DNA of 64,000 nt from Rudanella paleaurantiibacter (GCF_009184635.1 NZ_WELI01000003.1:744001-808000); one strand, 5' to 3'. Numbered from the stretch's first letter, positions 35,071-44,703 are shown. Made by a program: numbers and translations. The notes: generated from the letters alone by a model not told the origin.

Positions 35071-36150
35071 TCAATTCGCTATAAACCGACGGTCGCTCAG
35101 GAACTCGGTATCGGTGAGGGTGCGCAGAAACGCAATCAGGTCGGTTTGCTCCTGCCGACTCAGTGTGAAGCCCGCTTTAAGCGCCGGGTCGAGCGTGGGC
35201 GAGTCGGTGATGCCGCCCGCGTAGTGGGTCAGCACCTGCTCCAGCGTCCAAAACCGGCCATCGTGCATGTACGGGGGCGTACGCTCCACGTTGCGCAGGC
35301 TCGGCACCCGGAATTTGTAGCGGTCGTCGGGGTTAAGCGAAATAGCCCCCCGACCAATATCATCCACCTTAGCCGTCGGAATCCGGGGCAGGCCGTTGTT
35401 CCGAAACGAGCCATCGGTAAACAAATCGGTGGCGTGGCAACTGGCGCATTTAGCTTTGAATACGGTAAGCCCACGGGTTTCGGTATCGGTCAGGGCCGGG
35501 CCCTCGCCCCGCACCGCCTTGTCGTACCGCGAATTGGCCGACACGAGCATCACCATAAACTGCGACAACGCCTTCATCATTCGCTCGGTATTAATCTCTT
35601 TGGTGCCAAAAGCCGCTTCGAACAAACCGGGGTACTGCGGGTCTTTGCGGAGTTTAGCCAGCACATTAGCCAGGGTATCGCCCATCTCGACCGGGTTTTG
35701 AATAGGCGAAATAGGCAGTAAATCCAGGTCTTGCACACCCCCATCCCAGAAAAACTCCCGCTGCCAGGCCACATTCTGAATGGCAGGTACATTGCGCGTA
35801 CCAATCTGGTCGCGGATGCCGTGGCTCAGGGCATGGTCGGTATGGGCAAAAGCGGCCGATGGCTGATGACAAAACCCGCACGAAACGGTTCCATCGTGCG
35901 AGAGCAGCCCATCGTAAAACAACGCCCGGCCGAGCGCAAACCCCTGTACCGTCACCGGGTTTTTGGCCAGATCGTACACCGGCTCTGGAAAGTTAGCCGG
36001 TTTTTTCCAGGCCATTGGCGTGGGTTTGAAACCCGGCGTAGTCGGTTCGGGAGCGGGCTCAGGACTGCCCGCTTCGTTGGGCTGACACGACCAGATACCG
36101 CACCAGAGAGCCACCATACCCGCCAGCGTAATCAGATGCCGGTACGTCAT
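35071..36150 (-). CDS. Di-heme cytochrome c peroxidase / MbnH-like
   Basis: 359 residues with a lipoprotein-type signal (IWSC, about 22). Two c-type heme motifs are present: CGFCH (about 92) and CASCH (about 240). This is the CcpA/MauG superfamily. Its ATG overlaps the stop of the MbnP-like gene by four bases (ATGA), so they are translated together. By analogy with MbnH, it may oxidise a Trp of its partner to kynurenine; a conventional peroxidase function is the alternative. It is periplasmic or outer-membrane anchored. Confidence 0.9.
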   Translation of the reverse strand: MTYRHLITLAGMVALWCGIWSCQPNEAGSPEPAPEPTTPGFKPTPMAWKKPANFPEPVYDLAKNPVTVQGFALGRALFYDGLLSHDGTVSCGFCHQPSAAFAHTDHALSHGIRDQIGTRNVPAIQNVAWQREFFWDGGVQDLDLLPISPIQNPVEMGDTLANVLAKLRKDPQYPGLFEAAFGTKEINTERMMKALSQFMVMLVSANSRYDKAVRGEGPALTDTETRGLTVFKAKCASCHATDLFTDGSFRNNGLPRIPTAKVDDIGRGAISLNPDDRYKFRVPSLRNVERTPPYMHDGRFWTLEQVLTHYAGGITDSPTLDPALKAGFTLSRQEQTDLIAFLRTLTDTEFLSDRRFIAN

Positions 36151-36953
36151 CGCTCCAGAGGGGTTATTTGTCGGAAAGAAAACATGCGGGCGTAGTTGTT
36201 AGCTACATCGGCCGACTCCGGCGATACCATGATGTCGGATTTCTGAGCCAGACTGAGCCGCTTCGGCCCGTCGAAAACCTTCAGCACATCGGCCCGAATC
36301 TGCACGGCCGAAACCGGACCCGTAGTAGCCGTTACAGCCTGTCCGCCAAAATCAAGCGAAACCGTGCGTAGGTTGTTGAGCGTACGGGCTCGGTAGCCGC
36401 CAAACAGGCCCACATGAAACCGGTAGTTGCGCTGTCCGGTGGCATCGGGTGCTACGGCGGGCGATGTTCCTTCCAGTTTCAGAAAAATATAACCCGTGTT
36501 CCAGTCCCAGTACATACCCGACGTGTGGCCCAGGCCGGGGTCCAGAACGCCTTTGCGCTGCTCAATTCCCGAAACACTCCGCAAACTATCGACCCCAACC
36601 ATAAACGACAGCCCGGTGTAGGTGCCTTCGGGGAGGTTGTTGAGCCGGAGCGTCCGCGATGCCTCGTCGGAGGCTCGCACCAGAAAATAGCTACTATCCT
36701 GAGGAACAACGTACTCCGAGCCGTCGGCCCGGCGCAGTCGGATATTGCTCACAAAATAATCGAGTCGGCTAACAGTGAATGACTCACCAGCCGCGTTGGT
36801 GTAGGTGGCATTGCCAAGCGTAAGCGGAGCAGCGCTCACTACGTGCTCAAACTGTAGGGCAAGTGCCCCCGTTTTGGGCGTCATGGTGTCGCGACCACAG
36901 GCCCACACCAGCCCCACTATGCCAATCAGAAAGGCGTACAAATTATGTTTCAT
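36147..36953 (-). CDS. MbnP-family copper-binding-like lipoprotein
   Basis: 268 residues from ATG 36953. Lipobox LVWAC (about 20). The body matches the MbnP-like fold from memory: LALQFEHVVSAAPLTLGNATY, LPEGTYTGLSFMVGVD, and MYWDWNTGYIFLKLEG, the Trp-containing motif. In methanobactin producers MbnP is paired with the di-heme enzyme MbnH, which turns a Trp into kynurenine that binds copper. Here the same pair is coupled by a 4-base overlap, without methanobactin genes nearby. Copper handling is an inference from family. Confidence 0.85.
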   Translation of the reverse strand: MKHNLYAFLIGIVGLVWACGRDTMTPKTGALALQFEHVVSAAPLTLGNATYTNAAGESFTVSRLDYFVSNIRLRRADGSEYVVPQDSSYFLVRASDEASRTLRLNNLPEGTYTGLSFMVGVDSLRSVSGIEQRKGVLDPGLGHTSGMYWDWNTGYIFLKLEGTSPAVAPDATGQRNYRFHVGLFGGYRARTLNNLRTVSLDFGGQAVTATTGPVSAVQIRADVLKVFDGPKRLSLAQKSDIMVSPESADVANNYARMFSFRQITPLER

Positions 36954-37045
36954 ACCAGACAACCGGTTGTGCCGGTAGGTGCATAACGTTTTGGTTAGCC
37001 TCTTGGATATGTAAACTGGCCGGAAATAGGCGGTATTTTGTGTAC

Positions 37046-37858
37046 TCAGGCCGCTAACGCAACCGCTCGGCCAACCGGAACGACAAACGCGATCCGGGTA
37101 CCCCGGCCGGGTGCCGTATCAATCGTGCATTTTCCACCAATTAGCTCGGCCCGGCGTTGCATATTTCGCAGGCCCGCGCCCGAATTGACAATCGACTGAT
37201 TCATGACTCCCTCGTAATCGAAGCCCTTACCGTCATCTTCGAGCTGGAGCAGCAATTGCCCATCGCGGGTTTGCAGACTTACGTGCAACGACCGTGCCTG
37301 CGCGTGTTTAAGGAGATTGTTGATAGCCTCCTGTACCATCCGAAACAGGATAATTTCGCGCTCAAACCCAAGTGGCTGCATGTCGGGTTGCACACGCAGG
37401 CTTGCGTTGAGCCGCCCTGTACCATTGAGCCGCTCCACCTCAAACGCCAGCGTTTCGATCAGGCCAAAGTCCCGGATAAAATCACCATCCAGGCTTTTGC
37501 TGAGTGCCCGCACCCCGCTGATGGTCTGATCGATAACGCCGTTGGTTTTTATCGTCAGCGGTCGTACCTGGGCGAGGTCTTCGGCATCTTCGAGCTGATT
37601 GAGATACAATTTCGTGACCGACAGAAGCTGCCCGATGTTGTCGTGCAGTTCGCGCCCAATGGCTTGCAGGGTTTGGTTCTGCATCTCGATCTGTGCTTTG
37701 AGGATTTCCTCTTCGTAAGCCGCCTTCAGGGCCGAGCGTTCGCGGAGGTTTTCGAGCTGACGACGCTGAAACACAAGCGCGAAACTGACGATAAACACCG
37801 CCAGCAGCAGGAACACAACGGTGCTCGTAACGGCCAAAACATACACACTATCACCCAT
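37046..37858 (-). CDS. NarL-type sensor histidine kinase
   Basis: 270 residues from ATG 37858, which overlaps the upstream stop by 8 bases (ATGGGTGA). One membrane segment (about 5-30), then a coiled linker, HisKA_3 with the phospho-acceptor His in GRELHDNIGQL (about 75), and HATPase_c (about 165-265) with GAGLRNMQRRAELIGG. No periplasmic domain, so it probably takes its signal from the seven-segment membrane protein encoded just upstream. No response regulator gene is adjacent in the window. Confidence 0.9.
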   Translation of the reverse strand: MGDSVYVLAVTSTVVFLLLAVFIVSFALVFQRRQLENLRERSALKAAYEEEILKAQIEMQNQTLQAIGRELHDNIGQLLSVTKLYLNQLEDAEDLAQVRPLTIKTNGVIDQTISGVRALSKSLDGDFIRDFGLIETLAFEVERLNGTGRLNASLRVQPDMQPLGFEREIILFRMVQEAINNLLKHAQARSLHVSLQTRDGQLLLQLEDDGKGFDYEGVMNQSIVNSGAGLRNMQRRAELIGGKCTIDTAPGRGTRIAFVVPVGRAVALAA

Positions 37859-38504
37859 ACGGTAATTTTCGGGCAGCAACCAGGAAAGCTACAGAATACA
37901 GAACTGACCGAAAGATACCAAGAACCAGATTGACCTTGAACAGGCTAACCGCAAAATGGGCTGATTTTTTGTAGAACGCGTGATAAAATCCGGTGGCGAT
38001 AATCGATCCGGCGTAAAAGAATAGCAGCGCCGTAGCAATCCAGAAAAGGGGCTCCTGTAGCAGATAGATAACCTCTTTACTTTGCAGCAGACTCCAAAAA
38101 TACAGTAAACTCAAAATCAGCGACATAACCGCCACCATACTGAACACATCGGTAGCCGCTGAGCTGTTTTGCTGGTTCAGCAGGGCATTGTATAAACCAA
38201 AAGTGGCCAGCACGCCAACGGTTCCCATCAGCCAGTAGCGACTACCTCCGAACGCGGCCAGTTTTTCCCGAAACATACACACGTACAGGGCGTACTCCAC
38301 CGGAAACGCCAGGCAATAATACACCCGCGTCAGGGTGGCCTGAGTCTCCAGTGTCGGGATAAACTCCAGCGCCAGCTCAATCAGACAGAGGTTGCCAATG
38401 TATAAAATAAGCCAGCGCACCCACGGATTTCGGATGCGCTGAAAGAAAAAGAGACCAATCAGAAAACTGAGTGCCTGTATGATGGATACAACGTAAAAAA
38501 ACAT
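37851..38504 (-). CDS. Seven-segment membrane protein, partner of the kinase
   Basis: 217 residues, about seven hydrophobic helices and almost no loops. No named family recognised. Its stop overlaps the kinase start by 8 bases, which means coupled translation. Pairing of such membrane proteins with NarL-type kinases without sensor domains occurs in other Bacteroidota, where the membrane protein is presumed to be the sensor. That role is inferred. Confidence 0.8.
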   Translation of the reverse strand: MFFYVVSIIQALSFLIGLFFFQRIRNPWVRWLILYIGNLCLIELALEFIPTLETQATLTRVYYCLAFPVEYALYVCMFREKLAAFGGSRYWLMGTVGVLATFGLYNALLNQQNSSAATDVFSMVAVMSLILSLLYFWSLLQSKEVIYLLQEPLFWIATALLFFYAGSIIATGFYHAFYKKSAHFAVSLFKVNLVLGIFRSVLYSVAFLVAARKLPYG

Positions 38505-38519
38505 CCGGTCGGGTCGGCA

Positions 38520-39155
38520 TTAAAAAGATAACGATGGCTCATCTCCCTCACAGTTGGGTCGGCAGAGGAAATGGGCACTCTTCGCTTCTAAACTGTGATT
38601 AGTACCCAAATGCGTGTGATCCGGACACCAGGCCACCACGTTTAATCCTTTGAAAATGCGGAAGGTGGCTTTATCGTCGGCAAAATGGGCGGTATCTAAC
38701 GTTAAAGACACGATATAGACCACCAGATACTCGTTGGCACCGCGCTGCTTAAACGGGTAGATACGGATGCCTTTATATCGGGTCGTATCGAAACCGGGCA
38801 GTTGGGCAACTTTCAGATTCGTGTGCGCTTCAATACCCTTTGTTTCCAGACGAACGCTGCCGGTGGTTTTGCTATCCGTTTCGCACTCGTTCCGGGGCCA
38901 GCCGGTAGCTGCCCCTTTGATTTTAGCCGAACGCTCGGCATACAGCCTCCTGGCCATTTCGAACGATATAGTTTCGGAAGAGGCCGCCGTGACCAGGGCC
39001 GAATCCGGTGAAGCCTGAGTGGCAGTGCCCCCTGTGGAGTCGGCCCCCGAGGAGTCTGCCGCCGTGTCGTCTGTAGTTTTGTCGTTTGTTTGGCCAGCAC
39101 AGGCGCTTAGGCAAGCCAGTAGGGCTGCGTACAGGTAAAGTGGTTTAGGTGTCAT
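38520..39155 (-). CDS. Lipoprotein of unknown function
   Basis: 211 residues from ATG 39155 (MTPKPLYLYAALLACLSAC; lipobox LSAC about 19). A long acidic Thr/Ser/Asp linker (about 22-65) precedes a globular domain with two Cys near the end (FLCRPNCEG). The domain is not recognised. It is 15 bases upstream of the seven-segment protein gene, on the same strand, so probably in the same operon as the kinase. Confidence 0.75.
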   Translation of the reverse strand: MTPKPLYLYAALLACLSACAGQTNDKTTDDTAADSSGADSTGGTATQASPDSALVTAASSETISFEMARRLYAERSAKIKGAATGWPRNECETDSKTTGSVRLETKGIEAHTNLKVAQLPGFDTTRYKGIRIYPFKQRGANEYLVVYIVSLTLDTAHFADDKATFRIFKGLNVVAWCPDHTHLGTNHSLEAKSAHFLCRPNCEGDEPSLSF

Positions 39156-39285
39156 GGAGTCGGTTACGTGTATGTGAGTGATTCGACAGCTAATGTCCGG
39201 TGCCGCCCCCTTCCAGACAACGGGGGATTTCCCGTATTTCGCGACCAAAAACTACGTATCATTGCACAAAACAAATCACTCATCA

Positions 39286-41265
39286 ATGCGTCCTTTGCTT
39301 TACCTCTTTTGCCTGCTGTGGTCAGGGCTGTCGCTCGCCCAAAACCCAGCCCCTGTCGCCAGCACCTACGTGCGCGACAACTACCAGAAGTACGAGTACA
39401 AAATTCCGATGCGCGACGGCACCAAACTGCATACCGCGGTTTACGTACCCAAAGACGCATTGGCTACCAACCGTAGCGACGGACCGAAATACCCGTTTAT
39501 GATGCAACGTACTTGCTACAGCGTGGCACCGTACGGCGTTGACAAGTACCCGCAACAACTGGGGCCGTCGGGCACGTTGATGCGCGACAAATACATTTTT
39601 GTGTATCAGGACGTGCGCGGCCGCTGGATGTCGGAAGGCACCTGGACCAACATGACGCCCAACGTTCCCGACGCACCGGCTCCCGTAGCAACCAAAGGCC
39701 GGAAAGCGGCCAAAACGCCCGCTGCCCCTTTCACACCCGACGAAAGCTCGGATACATACGACACCATCGAGTGGCTGCTCAAGAACATCCCGAACAACAC
39801 GGGCCGCGTGGGTCAGTGGGGCATCTCGTACCCAGGCTTTTACACGGCAGCCTCACTCCCCGATGCACACCCGGCCCTCAAAGCAGCTTCGCCCCAGGCG
39901 CCAGTTTCCGACTTTTTCTTTGACGATTTTCACCATAACGGGGCCTTTATTCAGGCCTATCTGTTCACCTATCCGGTGTTTGGCGTACAGCACCCCACTC
40001 CCACCTCAGAGTCGTGGTACGACAAGCAGTACATTCTCGAGTTTGTGAAGGCTATGCAAACCGGCGGACGGGATGGCTACTCGTTTCAGCTCGGTATTGG
40101 GCCACTCAAAAACGTAACGAGCAAATATTACCCCGACAATTTCTATTGGAAAGAAACGGTTGAGCACCCCAACTACGACGAATTCTGGCAGAAACGAAGC
40201 ATTTTGCCCCACCTCAAAGGCATCAAGCCGGCCGTGATGACTGTAGGCGGCTGGTTCGACGCTGAAGACCTCTACGGGCCGCTCAATGTGTACAAAACCA
40301 TTGAAAAAAACAGCCCCGGCGCGTACAACACGCTCGTAATGGGGCCGTTTGGGCACGGCCGCTGGTCGCGCGAGACGGGCCGTACGCTCCACTCAAACAT
40401 CTACTTTGGCGATAGCATTGCTACGTTCTACCAGCGCAACATTGAGGCCCGGTTCTTCAACCATTTTCTCAAAGGAGCGGGCGACGGCAAAACCGATTTG
40501 CCCGAAGCCTACCTGTTCGATACGGGCCGTAAGGAGTGGAAAACGTTTGACAAATGGCCCAGCCCGGCCGCTCAAACCCTCTCGTACAGTCTAATGCCGG
40601 GCGGAGCCCTCGCTACTAACCGGGTGATGGGTTCTACCAACCCAAGTGGTAACGACTTCACGGAGTTTGTATCGGACCCCAACAAGCCGGTGCCGTACAC
40701 CGAAGACAACACCACGACCATGAGCTTTACGCCCTTCAACTACATGTCGGAAGATCAGCGTTTCGCCAGCCGCCGACCCGATGTACTCACGTTCCAGACC
40801 GACGTGCTGACCGAAGACCTGACTTTGGGGGGTGAAATCATGGCGAAGCTAAAGGTGAGCACCACTGGCACCGACGCCGACTGGGTGGTGAAACTGATTG
40901 ATGTATACCCCGACAATGAGCCGAATCACCCGTACCTGCCTAACAAAAACATTATCCTCAGCGGCTACCAGCAAATGGTACGCTCGGAGGTGATGCGCGG
41001 GCGGTTCCGCAACTCGTTTGAAAAGCCGGAGCCGTTTAAACCGGGCGAAATTACCGACGTTAACTTCCGCCTGCAGGATGTGCTGCACACCTTCAAAAAA
41101 GGTCACCGCGTCATGATTCAGGTGCAGAGTACGTGGTTCCCGCTTATCGACCGCAACCCGCAAACGTTTGTCCCGAATATTTTCCTCGCCGATGAGAAAG
41201 ACTTCCAGAAACAAACCCACCGGGTGTACAGCAACTCGACCATTGAGGTACAAGTCCTGAAATAA
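39286..41265 (+). CDS. CocE/NonD-family hydrolase (X-Pro dipeptidyl-peptidase-like)
   Basis: 659 residues from ATG 39286 (MRPLLYLFCLLWSGLSLAQ signal peptide). The alpha/beta hydrolase domain has the nucleophile in GQWGISYPGFY and the oxyanion-hole region near QDVRGRWMSEG. A C-terminal jelly-roll domain (about 430-655) completes the CocE/PepX architecture. A Lys/Ala/Pro-rich insertion (KGRKAAKTPAAP) near residue 145 looks like a flexible loop. It cleaves ester or amide bonds such as N-acyl amino compounds; specificity unknown. Exported. Confidence 0.92.
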   Translation: MRPLLYLFCLLWSGLSLAQNPAPVASTYVRDNYQKYEYKIPMRDGTKLHTAVYVPKDALATNRSDGPKYPFMMQRTCYSVAPYGVDKYPQQLGPSGTLMRDKYIFVYQDVRGRWMSEGTWTNMTPNVPDAPAPVATKGRKAAKTPAAPFTPDESSDTYDTIEWLLKNIPNNTGRVGQWGISYPGFYTAASLPDAHPALKAASPQAPVSDFFFDDFHHNGAFIQAYLFTYPVFGVQHPTPTSESWYDKQYILEFVKAMQTGGRDGYSFQLGIGPLKNVTSKYYPDNFYWKETVEHPNYDEFWQKRSILPHLKGIKPAVMTVGGWFDAEDLYGPLNVYKTIEKNSPGAYNTLVMGPFGHGRWSRETGRTLHSNIYFGDSIATFYQRNIEARFFNHFLKGAGDGKTDLPEAYLFDTGRKEWKTFDKWPSPAAQTLSYSLMPGGALATNRVMGSTNPSGNDFTEFVSDPNKPVPYTEDNTTTMSFTPFNYMSEDQRFASRRPDVLTFQTDVLTEDLTLGGEIMAKLKVSTTGTDADWVVKLIDVYPDNEPNHPYLPNKNIILSGYQQMVRSEVMRGRFRNSFEKPEPFKPGEITDVNFRLQDVLHTFKKGHRVMIQVQSTWFPLIDRNPQTFVPNIFLADEKDFQKQTHRVYSNSTIEVQVLK

Positions 41266-41328
41266 CGTGAATTATGCATAATAGCTGACGCAAGGGCTTT
41301 ACCGTGCGTATTGTCCATAATTCACGTT
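41264..41328. repeat. Dispersed inverted repeat abutting a stop codon
   Basis: Left arm 41264-41282 and right arm 41310-41328 are near-complementary (AACGTGAATTATG cores). The inner GCTGACGCA(A/C)GGGC sequence matches the right flank at 26890-26933. The left arm begins in the CocE stop codon. Confidence 0.7.
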
Positions 41329-41344
41329 GAAATAACAACCATCC

Positions 41345-41422
41345 AAACGCCTTGAGGGGCTGGGAGCAGATGACATCTTGTTTCAGAAAGATGTCATCTG
41401 TCCCCAGCCCCTCAAGGCGTTT
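41345..41422. terminator. Large hairpin between convergent genes
   Basis: Arms of about 35 bases (41345-41379 and 41388-41422) with two mismatches and a short loop. It separates the CocE gene from the convergent gene at 41451. Probably terminates both. Confidence 0.8.
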
Positions 41423-41450
41423 ATCTACGTTCAACCGAACGCGGCCCGAC

Positions 41451-42137
41451 CTACGCGGCCCGACTACTGCTGGGCCGACGGAGCGTGGTTGAGCGAATTG
41501 GTTGGCGGTTGTTCAGGTTTTCTTCCAGCACCTCCTCGGTAATGGCCCCAATGTGCAAAGCCCGTTTCATAACCGACTCAAACGGCAGGTTGAAATAATT
41601 GGATACTTCGCTGCGGAAACTATCGGGGAAGCGCGACAACCGAATGCCGAAAAACTTCCGCACCTCTTCTTCGGGCAGCAAAGCCGCCAAAGCCACACGC
41701 TCGGCTTCGGGCAGTAGCTCCTGCTTACTTGTATAGGCATGGTCGAGGCCGATAGCCGCCGTCAGGATATTCAAAAACAGATTCTTGTACATTCCCGACA
41801 GTTCGGCGGGCAGAATTACCCAACCCTGCTCCCGGAACTTAGCCGCAAAGCCAGTTAGCCCTTCTACGCCCCGCAGTTCGCCGGCAATCATCTCGTCGGG
41901 AAACCGCAAGCGGCTATCCTGCTTCTGAAGCCGGTACACCACCGCTTCGACCGGGCTTTTCTGGAAAAGCAGGTCGGCGGGAATCACCCGCTTGCTTTCC
42001 CATTGATCGGTCAGGCGCGTAAACACCGACTCGTTGTATATCAGTTTGTCGGCCGAGCCGAGGCTGACCAACATCCGCCGAAACGACGCCAGAAAATCAA
42101 TTGAAAGCTGATTCGGATTGTTTTTAGTTCGTGCCAT
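41451..42137 (-). CDS. Conserved hypothetical protein
   Basis: 228 residues, not recognised. It is mostly helical and starts MARTKNNPNQLSIDFLASF. A C-terminal region (SEVSNYFNLPFESVMKRALH) resembles the substrate-recognition helices of ImmA/XRE-linked proteins, but there is no HExxH metal site. No membrane segment. The end is Arg/Ser-rich. Single gene upstream of GldD in reverse. Confidence 0.65.
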   Translation of the reverse strand: MARTKNNPNQLSIDFLASFRRMLVSLGSADKLIYNESVFTRLTDQWESKRVIPADLLFQKSPVEAVVYRLQKQDSRLRFPDEMIAGELRGVEGLTGFAAKFREQGWVILPAELSGMYKNLFLNILTAAIGLDHAYTSKQELLPEAERVALAALLPEEEVRKFFGIRLSRFPDSFRSEVSNYFNLPFESVMKRALHIGAITEEVLEENLNNRQPIRSTTLRRPSSSRAA

Positions 42138-42302
42138 GAGCCATTTTGAACGGCCGAAAAAATCGGCTCATTAGTATAGTTGTCCTGTTGATAATGAACA
42201 GTAAATCTACCAAAATCACTCCATAAAAACAACCCCATTTCCGGGCAAAACAAGGTCTGTAAGCACGGGGTTACTGGGCTATAGCCTGGCGGTACCACTG
42301 AC

Positions 42303-42896
42303 TTATTTCCGCCATTTAAGCGTTTTGAGCATGTGGAGAATATCCTGCCGAACATACTGAATCACAGGTGCTAATGAATCGTTGGCCGTAGCGGTATTGA
42401 AGTAAAGCGCCCCCCGCAAAAAATGCGTGGTGGTATCGGTGGTGATAAACTGTACCTGGGTAGGTACCTCCCCCTCCAGCTCGATCACGTTGGCCCACAA
42501 CCCCGAGGGTAGTTTCTGAATTTGTTCCCGAATAGCTGTTGCTTTGATTTTGTGCTTACCGGCCAGTTTATACGAATCCTGCAACATGGATTTCAGCCGC
42601 TCGGGGCTGTTCAAAACGGGTTTGTAGGTGAGCTGCACACTCGCCTGAAAAGCCGGGTAGTAGATAAAAATCCAGTGCGGCTCGGCCCGCGCAAACGAGT
42701 CGGGCAGCACCCGGGCCATACGATTCACTTCGAACTGATACGGGTGGTTAGGCGGCAACGTCACATACCGGTGCGGAGGCAGGTCGATGCGGGGGTATCC
42801 TTTGGGCTTTGGAATGTAATCGACATCGCTCGAAGTGGACGATGAGCCGCAGGCTGTCAGCCCCAAAAGGGCCGCTAAAATCAAATGCTTGGACAC
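42303..42896 (-). CDS. gldD: Gliding motility lipoprotein GldD
   Basis: 197 residues. Lipobox LTAC (Cys 16). The family hallmark YIPKPKGYPRIDLPPHRY is at about 27-44, followed by FEVNRMARV and the ESTPF-like core ending LKWRK. GldD is an envelope lipoprotein needed for gliding and T9SS function in Flavobacterium. It stands alone here. The presence of T9SS-sorted proteins in this window agrees with it. Confidence 0.95.
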   Translation of the reverse strand: MSKHLILAALLGLTACGSSSTSSDVDYIPKPKGYPRIDLPPHRYVTLPPNHPYQFEVNRMARVLPDSFARAEPHWIFIYYPAFQASVQLTYKPVLNSPERLKSMLQDSYKLAGKHKIKATAIREQIQKLPSGLWANVIELEGEVPTQVQFITTDTTTHFLRGALYFNTATANDSLAPVIQYVRQDILHMLKTLKWRK

Positions 42897-42928
42897 GGTA
42901 GTGGGAATTTACAATGAACCTTTACAGA

Positions 42929-42964
42929 ACGAAAAACCCGGCCGTTTCGTGCCGGGTTTTTCGT
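42929..42964 (-). terminator. Intrinsic terminator
   Basis: 14-base arms (42929-42942 and 42951-42964) with ACGAAAAACCCGGC cores. It ends the transcript of the small gene at 42982-43272 on the minus strand. Confidence 0.75.
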
Positions 42965-42981
42965 TTCGGGAAGGTTAGCCA

Positions 42982-43272
42982 TCAGGTATTTACCTCTTCC
43001 AGAGCTTCCTCTTTCACGGGCTGCCCCATGAGCGTAGCAAACCGGTTGATATTAAACGTTGGCTCAAACCAGACCTCACCCAGCACCGGGTGCTTCACAG
43101 GCACCTCGGGGTTCTGAATTTCATTGAGCAGCACCCCCGTTTCGCCGTGGGTATGGCGCTTCACCATCCGGATGGTGTACAACTGATCCTGCTTGGGCGT
43201 TTGAACACCAAACTCCGCATAAAAAGCCAGCACCGGGGCCGGAAATTTATCGTTAATGCAAATGACTTCCAT
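42982..43272 (-). CDS. Conserved small protein of unknown function
   Basis: 96 residues, not recognised. It begins MEVICINDKFPAP and contains EVWFEPTFNINRF. No membrane segment and no motif. It is a small cytoplasmic protein with a beta-rich start. Terminated by a strong hairpin at 42929-42964. Confidence 0.65.
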   Translation of the reverse strand: MEVICINDKFPAPVLAFYAEFGVQTPKQDQLYTIRMVKRHTHGETGVLLNEIQNPEVPVKHPVLGEVWFEPTFNINRFATLMGQPVKEEALEEVNT

Positions 43273-43424
43273 TCTCTAAACCTTAATGCTCCTGATTACA
43301 AACACCTGGCCTGTAGGAAGGCCCGTCTGTTGTCGGTATTTTCGTGTAGAACACGAAGTTAGCAGAATGCATTCGTCCGAAAATTGATGAAGTCATAAAA
43401 ATCCGGCGAATCATGATTCGGGCA

Positions 43425-44201
43425 CTAATCCAGCAACCCGCCGAGGTTACCCAGTACGGAGCCACTTTCTTTATGCGACTGACCACTGTACGGCGCCAGA
43501 CGCTGCACCAGCTTCGAAATCGGCATCGACTGGATCCAGACCCGACCCGTGCCACTCAGCGTAGCCAGAAACAGCCCTTCACCCCCGAAAATCATGCTTT
43601 TCAGACCACCCGACCGCTGAATATCAAAATGTACCTGCGGCTCAAAAGCCACCACACAGCCCGTATCAACGCGTAGGGTTTCGTTGTTCAGCTGCCGCTC
43701 AATCACAACCCCGCCCGCGTGTACAAACGCCATGCCGTCGCCCTGCAACTTTTGCATAATGAAGCCCTCGCCCCCGAAGAAACCCGAGCCCAGCCGCTGA
43801 TTGAAATGGATGCTCATGCGCGTACCCATTGCCGCGCACAGGAAACCATCTTTTTGTACAATGAGTGAATTACCGTAAATATTGGCCAGGTTAATGGGCA
43901 TTACGGTACCGGGGTACGGTGCCGCAAACGCCAGCTTGCGCTTGATGCCCGCCCGGTTGGTAAAATGCGTCATAAACAACGACTCGCCCGTGATGAGCCG
44001 CGAGCCTGCCTGCAACAGCTTGCCCATGAGGCCCTGCGTAGGCTGCGAGCCGTCGCCCATTTTGGTTTCAAACTGAATGCCGTCTTCCATAAACAGCATA
44101 GAGCCTGCTTCGGCAATAACGGTTTCGTTTGGGTCCAGCTCGATTTCTACGATCTGAATGTCTTCGCCAATGATTTTGTAATCGATTTCGTGTGAGTACA
44201 T
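43425..44201 (-). CDS. AIM24/TIGR00266-family protein
   Basis: 258 residues, complete. The beta-barrel-like fold is recognised by the acidic-Gly start ([18 protein letters not shown]), MGDGS, SSLIVQK-like [13 protein letters not shown] and the FGGEGLF close. AIM24 proteins are widespread and of uncertain role; in mitochondria the relative aids the MICOS complex. Bacterial members are cytoplasmic or membrane-associated. Single gene. Confidence 0.92.
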   Translation of the reverse strand: MYSHEIDYKIIGEDIQIVEIELDPNETVIAEAGSMLFMEDGIQFETKMGDGSQPTQGLMGKLLQAGSRLITGESLFMTHFTNRAGIKRKLAFAAPYPGTVMPINLANIYGNSLIVQKDGFLCAAMGTRMSIHFNQRLGSGFFGGEGFIMQKLQGDGMAFVHAGGVVIERQLNNETLRVDTGCVVAFEPQVHFDIQRSGGLKSMIFGGEGLFLATLSGTGRVWIQSMPISKLVQRLAPYSGQSHKESGSVLGNLGGLLD

Positions 44202-44265
44202 GGTTGAACGTTTACTGTTAAGTGTTTAAGATACAATAGTCGACTGCTGCGCCGACCTACGGAAA

Positions 44266-44553
44266 TCATTTTTCGTCGTCCTGCTCCTTGAAGAATGCCT
44301 CTTCATCAAAGTCATCCTCATCTTCTTCCTCTTCGGCTGCTTTGGGCTCCTCTTCACCCCGCAGCGCCTTCAGGTCGTCGCGGTGCCGGAGCTTCTTGTC
44401 GTCGACGGTCTTGTTCAGAAACTGGTTGATCTTGTCAATATCGTAGCTCGTCGTGATTTCGCCGAACGAGTTAATCTGAATATCGAATCCTTCGAGGTCT
44501 TTGTGGACCCGGGGTTTTTCGTTTTCGTCGAGGTTTGATTTCTTCTTTGCCAT
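44266..44553 (-). CDS. Small acidic protein
   Basis: 95 residues from ATG 44553 (MAKKKSN). A basic N-terminus, a central helix (INSFGEITTSYDIDKINQFL) and a C-terminus of Asp/Glu (EEEEDEDDFDEEAFF). Not recognised; similar small acidic proteins are conserved in Cytophagales. It sits between AIM24 and gltX on the same strand. Confidence 0.7.
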   Translation of the reverse strand: MAKKKSNLDENEKPRVHKDLEGFDIQINSFGEITTSYDIDKINQFLNKTVDDKKLRHRDDLKALRGEEEPKAAEEEEDEDDFDEEAFFKEQDDEK

Positions 44554-44703
44554 GTTGATCACCGTTTGTCTTTCTGGTGAATTAACACCCAGACCGGTTC
44601 AAAGTTTAGGGCCGGGGTAAGCGGGTGGCCCGTTCAAAAAAATGTCCGACGTTTCAAACCTACCCGATTTCGAAACGCCGGACAACTTCTGTTGTGTAAA
44701 TGG

